From positions 248,001-312,000 of the forward strand of contig NZ_PDCM01000002.1 in assembly GCF_008634025.1 (NCBI RefSeq): a DNA stretch of 64,000 nucleotides, in the 5' to 3' direction. The stretch comes from Streptomyces albofaciens JCM 4342. Its GTDB lineage: Bacteria; Actinomycetota; Actinomycetes; Streptomycetales; Streptomycetaceae. Under the pieces are notes generated by a model. It was not told the origin of the DNA and searched no databases. It saw nothing but the letters and a program-made list of their open reading frames with translations. Position numbers and translations under genes: made by a program. Shown here piece after piece: positions 16,949 through 24,900 of the stretch. The first letter of the stretch is position 1, and every line of letters starts with the position of its first letter.

Positions 16949-17920
16949 ATGAGCAACGAACCGACCATGCGCACGATCACCCAGGACCGCCTCGGCGGCC
17001 CCGAGGTGCTGTACCTCACCCGGGCTCCCCGGCCCGCGCCGCTGCCCACCGAGGTGCTCGTCCGGGTGCGCTCCGCCGGGGTGAACCCGGTCGACTGGAA
17101 GACCCGGCAGGGCGGCGGGATGGCGCAGGTCCTCGGAGACCCGCCGTTCAGCGTGGGCTGGGACGTCAGCGGCGTCGTGGAGGAGACCGGCTTCGGCGTG
17201 CACACGGTCGAGGTGGGTGACGAGGTGTACGGGATGCCGTGGTTCCCGCGGCAGGCCGGCGCGTACGGCGAGTACGTGACCGCGCCCTCGCGGCACTTCG
17301 CCCGCAAGCCCGCCACGCTCGACCACGACCACGCGGCCGCCGTGCCGCTGGCCGCGCTCACGGCCTGGCAGTCCCTGGTGGACGCGGCGCGTGTCGAGGC
17401 GGGGCAGCGGGTGCTGATCCACGCGGCGGCGGGCGGTGTCGGGCACTTCGCCGTGCAGTTCGCCAAGCACCTGGGCGCGCACGTCATCGGTACGGCGCGG
17501 ACGGCGAAGCACGACTGGCTGCGCTCGCTCGGCGCGGACGAACTGGTCGACTACACCAAGGAGCGCTTCGAGCAAGCGGTACGGGACGTCGATGTCGTCA
17601 TCGACCTGGTGGGCGACGAGCACGAGGAGACCAGTACGCGGTCCCTGCGCACGCTGCGGCGGGGCGGCACGCTCATCGCCGTGCCCTCCGGCGCCTCGCC
17701 CGGACTGGTGGAGAAGGCCGGTGCCCAGGGGCTGCGGGCGAGCGGCTTCCTGGTGGAGCCGGACGGCGCGGCGCTCGCCCGTATCGGTGACCTCATCGAT
17801 GCGGGGGTGGTCACGGTCGAGGTCGAGGACGTACTGCCGCTCGCCGAGGCCGGTACGGCGCACCGGCGGGGCGAAGAGGGCCGCACTCGGGGGAAGCTCG
17901 TGCTGCGGGTCGCCTCCTGA
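16949..17920 (+). CDS. NADP-dependent MDR-family oxidoreductase (quinone oxidoreductase-like)
   Basis: The product has 323 residues and begins after AGGAGACACGGA. It has the zinc-free medium-chain reductase pattern: an N-terminal GroES-like domain (EVLVRVRSAGVNPVDWKTRQGG, GWDVSGVVEETG, VGDEVYGM) and a Rossmann domain with VLIHAAAGGVGHFAVQFAKHLGAHVIGTA. There are no zinc-ligand cysteines. Such enzymes reduce quinones or enones with NADPH in the cytosol. It is divergent from the MocR gene, and no co-transcribed neighbour follows. Confidence 0.9.
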   Translation: MSNEPTMRTITQDRLGGPEVLYLTRAPRPAPLPTEVLVRVRSAGVNPVDWKTRQGGGMAQVLGDPPFSVGWDVSGVVEETGFGVHTVEVGDEVYGMPWFPRQAGAYGEYVTAPSRHFARKPATLDHDHAAAVPLAALTAWQSLVDAARVEAGQRVLIHAAAGGVGHFAVQFAKHLGAHVIGTARTAKHDWLRSLGADELVDYTKERFEQAVRDVDVVIDLVGDEHEETSTRSLRTLRRGGTLIAVPSGASPGLVEKAGAQGLRASGFLVEPDGAALARIGDLIDAGVVTVEVEDVLPLAEAGTAHRRGEEGRTRGKLVLRVAS

Positions 17921-18194
17921 GGGTGTGCCCGTCGCCCGATCGGGCTGTTCCCTGCCCTTTCGTGCGGTTCCTTCACCGACCGTCCCGACGCAGCCGCCGC
18001 GCGCCGGGGAAACAGCGGCTCCCCCTATTTCCCTCGCGTTTTACCCGGGTGCCGGGTCCGCGGATATCGTTCGACCGCCATTCCGGGAGCGGAATATGCC
18101 GGGCACCTGACCGGCCGCGGCCGTATGCGACGGGGCGCCGGGGCGCCGGCCGAGCCGAATGCGCTGCGGCCCGGGTCCCGCGGAAGCGGCGGCT

Positions 18195-18620
18195 TTACGC
18201 GTCGACCCACTCGTGGGACTGGGCCTGCTTGAGGAGGCGCTGGCGGGCCTGGAGGATCTGCTCGCCGGTCATGCTCGGAACGCCCGTCACGAGGAGTTCG
18301 GTCACCTCGTCGAGAAACTCCTGTGCGGAGAGCGTGTCGCAGAGCACGCCGTCCTCGAAAGGCCCGTCGGAGAGCGCGTTCTGGGAGCGGTGCACGCCGC
18401 CGGAGCGGCCGGGAGCACCTTCCAGGAAACGCACGTTGGACGCCTTGGGCCCCCGGTCGCCCTCGTCCACCAGGAATTCGACCTTGACGCCGGGAGCCAT
18501 CAGTCCCTTGTCGAATTCGAGATCGTTGACGTGCACGAAGACGTCTTCTCCACCGTGGTCGGGAACGACGAATCCGTAGCCGCGTACCTCGTCGAACCGG
18601 ATGACCTTGCCCGAAACCAT
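18195..18620 (-). CDS. Cold-shock-domain protein with C-terminal extension
   Basis: The product has 141 residues from the ATG at 18620. Residues 1-65 form a cold-shock domain: SGKVIRFDEVRGYGFVVPDHGGEDVFVHVNDL retains the RNP1 (GYGFV) and RNP2 (VFVHV) motifs for single-stranded nucleic acid. The remaining 75 residues form a helical acidic extension (LSAQEFLDEVTELLVTGVPSMTGEQILQARQRLLKQAQ) not found in the short 67-residue CspA-type proteins. It probably acts as an RNA chaperone; the extension's role is unknown. The in-frame start at 18710 adds non-conserved sequence and was rejected. Confidence 0.88.
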   Translation of the reverse strand: MVSGKVIRFDEVRGYGFVVPDHGGEDVFVHVNDLEFDKGLMAPGVKVEFLVDEGDRGPKASNVRFLEGAPGRSGGVHRSQNALSDGPFEDGVLCDTLSAQEFLDEVTELLVTGVPSMTGEQILQARQRLLKQAQSHEWVDA

Positions 18621-18849
18621 CACAGTGCCCCAAACCCCAATTCCACAACTGCCCGCAATTTCGCATGCACCCCGCCGCCGTTCGGGGCGGCGCCGTCCCG
18701 CCGGGCGCACTGGCAGAGGTAATCGCCGAGGGCGGGGACGATTCGGTGGATGTCCCGCCCATACTATTGCCGAGCCACGGCGGAACGTCCAGCCCGGTGC
18801 CGACCATGACTCCTACCGGCGTACGCGGGGCGGCACACGCCGGTACGGG

Positions 18850-18911
18850 CGACGGGACGGCACCGGTCCGACGGGACGGCGCCGTTCCGTCGGACCGGTG
18901 CCGTCCCGTCG
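18850..18911 (-). terminator. 62-bp near-perfect palindrome closing the PKS-NRPS operon
   Basis: Two 31-base arms meet at 18880/18881 with a single mismatch. It starts eight bases after the stop of the NRPS gene on the minus strand, as expected for the operon's intrinsic terminator. The arms themselves contain repeated CGACGGGACGG units. It could also stop readthrough from the other side. Confidence 0.8.
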
Positions 18912-18919
18912 CGGGCCGA

Positions 18920-21900
18920 TCATTCGGCCAGGGCGGTCCGTACCTCCTCGGCCAGCAGGGTCACGTAGTCGGCGGCCCAGCCCTCGATCGTGGCGTGGTC
19001 CCACAGATCGGTCGAGTACTCGACGTATCCGGCCAGCGCGTCGCCCGCCGGGACGAGGCCGAGGTTGAATTCCGACCGGGAGGCCGGAACGGCCAGGTCC
19101 TCGACGGCGGCGGTCACACCGGGCAGTTCGATGTCCGTCTCCAGGGAGTTCTGGAACTGGAACCCGAGCGGCACCCGGTCCGGTATCCCGACCCCCAGCT
19201 CTTCGCGCAGCGCCTTGGCCAGCCTCCGCAGCGGCATGACATGGTCGATGCCCTCGGTGGTGGCGAGCGTGACCCGGCGGACCAGACCCGTGAAGGTCTC
19301 CTCCGCGGCGGTCCGTACGCGCAGCGGGAAGCCCGCGACCGTGCAGGCCATCAGCGACTCGAACGCACGACGCTCGCGGTTGGCGTAGGACACGAAAAGG
19401 ACGGTTTCCGGCTTGCCGGACAGTTTGCCGACCAGCCGCCCCAGAGCCGAGATGGTGACCGCGTACGGAGTCGTGCCGTGCTTCCTGGCCAGCCGTTCCA
19501 CGTCGGCGCGTACATCGGCGCCCACCGTGAACAGGACGACGCGTCCCTGTCCGCTGAGGGTTTCCGGACGCGGCCGGTCCAGGGGCAGGCCATGCGGGAA
19601 GGAGGCCCCTTCCAGTTCGCGCGCCCAGTACTTCAGGACGCGCTCGTCGGCCTTGTCCCCGATGGTCTCCCGCTGCCAGCGCGCGTACTCGGTCGGCTGC
19701 GGCACCGTACTGGCCAGGGTGTGGGGCTCGCCGGTCACCGCGGCTCCGTAGAGGGCCGCGAAGTCGCTCAGCAGGATGCTGACGGCCCAGCCGTCACAGG
19801 TGGAGTGGTGCAGGAGGAAGAGCAGTACCCAGCTCGACGGGCCGGTGCGCAGCAGGCGGAGCTTGGGCGCCACGCTTTCGGTGAGATCGAACCGGGTCTC
19901 GGCGACCTCCGCGCTGATCCGCTTGACCTCGGCGCCGATCTCTTCGGCCTCGGCGCCGATCTCTTCGGCCTCGGCGCTGATCCGCTCAGGCTCGGCGCCG
20001 ATCCGCCCGGACTCCGCACTGATCCGCTCGGACTCCGCGCTGATCCGTGCGGCCTCCGCGCTGATCCGTGCGGCCTCCGCGTCGTCGGCGTCCGTCACGG
20101 TGGAGGGCCCGTCCGCGGGGTCGCCTCGGCCGGTCAGGTCCTCGACGGGCAAGTCGACCGGCCGGGGCCGGAGCACTTCCTGCCACCACTCCTCGCCGTC
20201 CTTCACGAAGCGCGTACGCAGCGACTCGTGGCGGGCGCAGAGCTGGGTGAGGGCGACACGCAGCGCCGGTATGTCCAGATCGCCGGTCAGGGTGATGCGC
20301 AGGGCGACGTTGAAGACCTGCGGCAGCGCGTGGCGGTGGTGCTGATTGATGAAGTTCTGCTGCTGGAAGGTGGCCGGGGCTCGCCCGACCACTTTGGGAG
20401 CGGCGTCGGCGGAGCCGGCCGGGTCCCCGCCGTCCCCGGCGTCCGTGGCCTCCCCGGCTCCCGTGGCTTCCCCGGCCAGGTACGCCGCCATGGCCCTTAC
20501 GGTCGGCTCCTGGTAGAAGCGCACCATCGGGTATTCCTGGCCGAACACCTCCCGGACCCGGTTGACCAGCCTGATCGCCGCTATCGAGTGGCCGCCCAGG
20601 TCGAAGAAGGACGTCTCCGGGCCGATGGCGTCGGCCGCGAGGTCGAACGCGTCGGCCCAGAGGGAGCGGAGGCGGTCCTCCAGCCGGGCGCGAAGGCCGG
20701 CACCCGTGGCCGTGCCGGAACCGGTACGGGTAGTCCCGGGACCGGCATGGGCAGTTCCGGAACCGGTACGGGCAATCCCGGAACCGGTACGGGCAGTCCC
20801 GGAACCGGTACGGGCAGTCCCGGAACCGGTACGGGCAGTCCCGGAACCGGTACGGGCAGTCCCGGAACCGGTATGGGCAGTCCTTGAACCGGTACGGGTG
20901 GCCCCGGAAGCGGTACCTGCGATGCCGGACTGCCCGGCCCCGGGCGGGGCGGCCGTAACGATCTCGGGTTCCGGCAGCGCCGCGCGATCCAGCTTCCCGT
21001 TGCCCGCGAGCGGCAGCGCGGTGAGCACGGCCCAGGACCGCGGTACGAGGTATTCCGGCAGCCGGGAGGCGAGTTCGCGGGCCAGCCGGTCGGCGTACGC
21101 CTGGCGGCCGGCCGCGGTGGCGGTGTCCCCGGCGTCCCGGTCCGCCGGTACGGCGTAGGCCGCGAGGTACGCCTCGCCCCTGCTGGTGCGGCGTGCCTGG
21201 ACGGTGGCCTCGCGCACGCCGTGCAGGGCGCTGAGCACGCGGCTGGTCTCCTCCGGCTCGACCCGGTACCCGCGGATCTTCACCTGGTCGTCGAGGCGCC
21301 CGCGGAACTCCAGCGCCCCGTCCCCTCTCCAGCGCACGAGGTCACCGGTGCGGTAGTACGTGGTGTCGGCGGGCTGCCCGGCGGCGGCAGGTCCGCCCCC
21401 GTCCATCCCGGCCGCCCGGCCGCACGGATCCGCGCCGAACCGCTCTTCCGTCAATTCAGGCGCGCCCAGGTACCCACGCGCCACACCCGGCCCGCCGACG
21501 TACAGCTCCCCCACCTCGCCCTGCGGCACCGGCGCGCCCGACGCGTCGAGCACCCGCAGGCGTACGTTGTCGACCGGCCGGCCGATCGGGATGGCGTCGG
21601 CGCCGGTCTCCGTCGCGTCCGCCGTCCGGGGGCCGACGGTCTCGGTGGTGCAGAGCACGGTGGTCTCGGTCGGCCCGTATACGTTGACCGTTTCGTACGC
21701 CACGTCCGGATGCGGCCGGGTGCGCAGCACGTCACCGCCCAGCAGCAGGTGGCGCAGCGGCGGCTGCTCGGTGGGCGGCAGGGCGAGCAGGGCCTCCCCC
21801 AGGGCCGTGGGGAGGATCGAGAAGGTCACCCGTTCCCGCGCGTACCAGCGGGCCAGCGTGCGCGGGTCCGCGCGGACCGTGTCGTCGGCGATGACGACCG

Positions 21901-24900
21901 AGGCCCCCGCGGTCAGCGCGGGCCAGATCTCCAGGACCGACGCGTCGAAGCTCTGGCTGCACACCAGCGCGCTGCGGTCGGCCGAGGTGAAGGCGAAGCG
22001 TTTGTGGTGCCACTGGCAGAGGTCGACGACGCTGCGGTGCGGCACCGCGACGCCCTTGGGCGTGCCCGTGCTGCCGGAGGTGTAGATGACGTAGCACAGG
22101 GACTCGGGGCCGGGGGTGGCCGGCGGTTGCTTCTTCGGGTGCGGTGTTCGGTCGGCCCTGATGGTCCCTCCGCCGGTCTGACCCGCGCTGCCGATCCGGC
22201 CCCTGCGCTCCGCACCGGCGCCGGCGTCATGAGCGACGTCGATGACGGTCACCCCGTCGGGCAGGTCGAGCGCGCAGGCCCCGGATCCGGTGCTCAGCAG
22301 GAGCCGGGCCCCGCATTCCGCGATCACGGTGGCGGCGCGGGCCCGGCCCAGTGACGGGTCCAGCGGCACATACGCCCGGCCGGACTTCAGCACCGCGAGC
22401 ATGGCCACGACGAGGTCGGTGGAGCGGGGCAGCCACAGGGCCACCACCTCTTCCGGACCGCCGTCCGCCGGTGCCGGGGTCGCGGCGCGGTGTTCCTGGA
22501 TGACCGCGGCCAGCCATTCGGCCCGGGTGTCCAGCTCGCGGTAGCCGAGCCGGTCCTCGCCGCAGCGGACGGCGGTGCGGTACGGGGCGTCCGCGGCGCG
22601 CCGGGCGACGAGTTCGTGGACGGTGGCCCGGGCCACCGGGCGGGCCGGGCCGTGCTGCCACTCGGCGGGCACCGGCCCGTCGGCGGGCGCGGTCGTCGCG
22701 GCAGGATCCACGGCCCGCCGCGTCTGCGTGACGCCGAGGCGGGACAGTGGCGTCCCGGGGTCCCGTACGGCGGCTTCGAGCAGGTCGCGGAAGGTACGGA
22801 AGAACCCGTCCACGGTGTCCGCGTCGAACAGGTCGGTGTTGTACTCCAGGTGGCAGCGGATGCCCTCGGGCTGGTCCGTGAAGTACACGGCGAGGTCCGT
22901 GAGGGCCTTGTCCGGGCCCGCGTCGAGCACGGTGGCCCGGACGCCGGGCAGGTCGAAGCGGAACGGATCGCCGCTCTCGAACTCGGCGAGCACCTGGAAG
23001 ACCGGCGTGCGGTCGGTGGTACGCGCCGGGGCCAGCTCCCGCACCACCGTCTCGAAGGGCACGTCCGCGTGGTCGTACGCGTCCAGGGCGACGCCCCGCA
23101 CCCGGTCGAGGAACGCGCCGAAGTCCGGGTCGCCGGACAGGTCGAAGCGGAGCGCGAGGGTGTTGACGAAGAAGCCGAGCAGGTCCTCGGTGCCCTGCGG
23201 GCGGTCCGACATCGGGGTGCCGACGACGATGTCCCGCTGCCCGGTGACCCGGTGGAGCATCGCGGTGAAGCCGGCCAGCAGCGTCATGAAGAGGGTGCCG
23301 CGCCGCTGTCTGCTCAGGTCCCGCAGCCGGGCGGACAGCTCCGGGGCCAGGCGGTGGAAGACCGCCCGGCCGTTGGACGTCATGGTCGCGGGGCGCGGGC
23401 GGTCGCAGGGCAGCTCCAGGACCGGCAGTTGGCCACCGAGCGCGCCGAGCCAGTACTTCAGGTCGGCGGCGGCGCGGGGGTCGTCCAGCGTGTGCAGCCG
23501 GTCGCGGGCGTGGTCCGCGTAGGTGCTGGTGAGCGCGGGGAGGCCTGGGTCGGAACCGTCGTGCGCGGCCCGGTAGAGGGCGGACAGGTCGCGGGCCAGG
23601 ACGGCGGCGGAGGCCGCGTCCACGACGATGTGGTGCAGGGAGAGGACCAGGACGTGCCGCTCTTTCCCCAGCTTGATCAGCCGGGTGACGAACAGCGGCC
23701 CGTCCACGAGGTCGAAGCGCCGGGCACTCTCCTCCTCCAGGACGGCACGGACCGCGGCGTCCTCACCGGCCGGGCCCGCGTCCGTACGGTCGAGCACCGC
23801 GAAGTCGGGTGCGGACGGCGGCCGGACGAGCTGGCAGGGCTCGTCGTCGATCTCGCGGAAGACGGTCCGCAGCCCCTCGTGCCGCGCCACCAGCCCGCGC
23901 AGCGCGGTGCGCAGCGCGGGGACGTCGAGCGGGCCGTCGAGGCGGATGGCCTTGGTCTCGTTGTAGGCGGTGCGGCCCGGCAGCATCCGTTCGAGGAACC
24001 AGATGCGCTGCTGTCCGGGCGAGAGCGGGGCGACGCTCTCGTGTACGGGTTCCCCGGCCGCCGTACGGGCGGAAGCGGCCGGCTCCCCGGCCGCCGCCGG
24101 ACGGGCGGGCGGTGCGGGCGTGCGGGCGGACGGCCGGGGCGCCGTGCGGAGGTCCGCGCTCGGCTCGTGGTACCGGCGGCGCAGCGTGTCGATGTGTGTG
24201 AGGCCGGTGCGCAGCACGTCGGGGGCCACGCCGAAGTCGACCAGCGAGACGATCTCGTCGGCGCCCGCCGCGCCGACCGCGTCCACCACCGGGGCGACCG
24301 TGTCGGCCGTGCCGATGAGCGCCCGTTGGTCGCAGTAGCGGTCGTAGGCGCGGTGGAAGAGCACGTCGAGATCGTCCTCGCTGAGCGCGGCCAGGTCGAC
24401 GTTGTGGCCGAGGCTGTTGGCGACGTTGCCGAACAGGGAGAGCGAGGCCCGCATGTAGCGCGCCAGCGGCTCGTAGGCCTCGGTGCGCGCGGTGCGGTGG
24501 TCGGCGGCGAGGTAGGTGTGCAGCAGCACGGCCACCCGCCCGGCGTCCGGGTCGAGGCCGTGTTCGGCGCGGGTGCGGCGGTACAACGCGATGTTCTCGG
24601 CGAGCTGCTCGACGCTCTGGGTCATCAGGTTGGTGACCACGCCGACGTCGTTCCGGGCGGCGGCCGCGTACGACGCGGGGTTGCCGACCACCGCCGTATA
24701 CATGGGCGGGGTGTCCTGGACGGGGCGCGGGAACAGGCGGACCTCGGTCTCGCCGTCGCCGCCGGCGCGCCGCAGGGCCTCGCCGCGCCAGAGCCGGCGG
24801 ACCTGCGCCACCTGGTCGTACATCATCTCCTTGTGCCGGCCGAAGCGCTCGGGGAAGAAGACGAAGTCGTTGGCGTGCCAGCCGCCGGCGCAGCCGATGC

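Noticed and set aside
20715..20924. CRISPR-like array
   Set aside because: Units are contiguous 21-bp repeats without unique spacers and encode in-frame heptapeptides.
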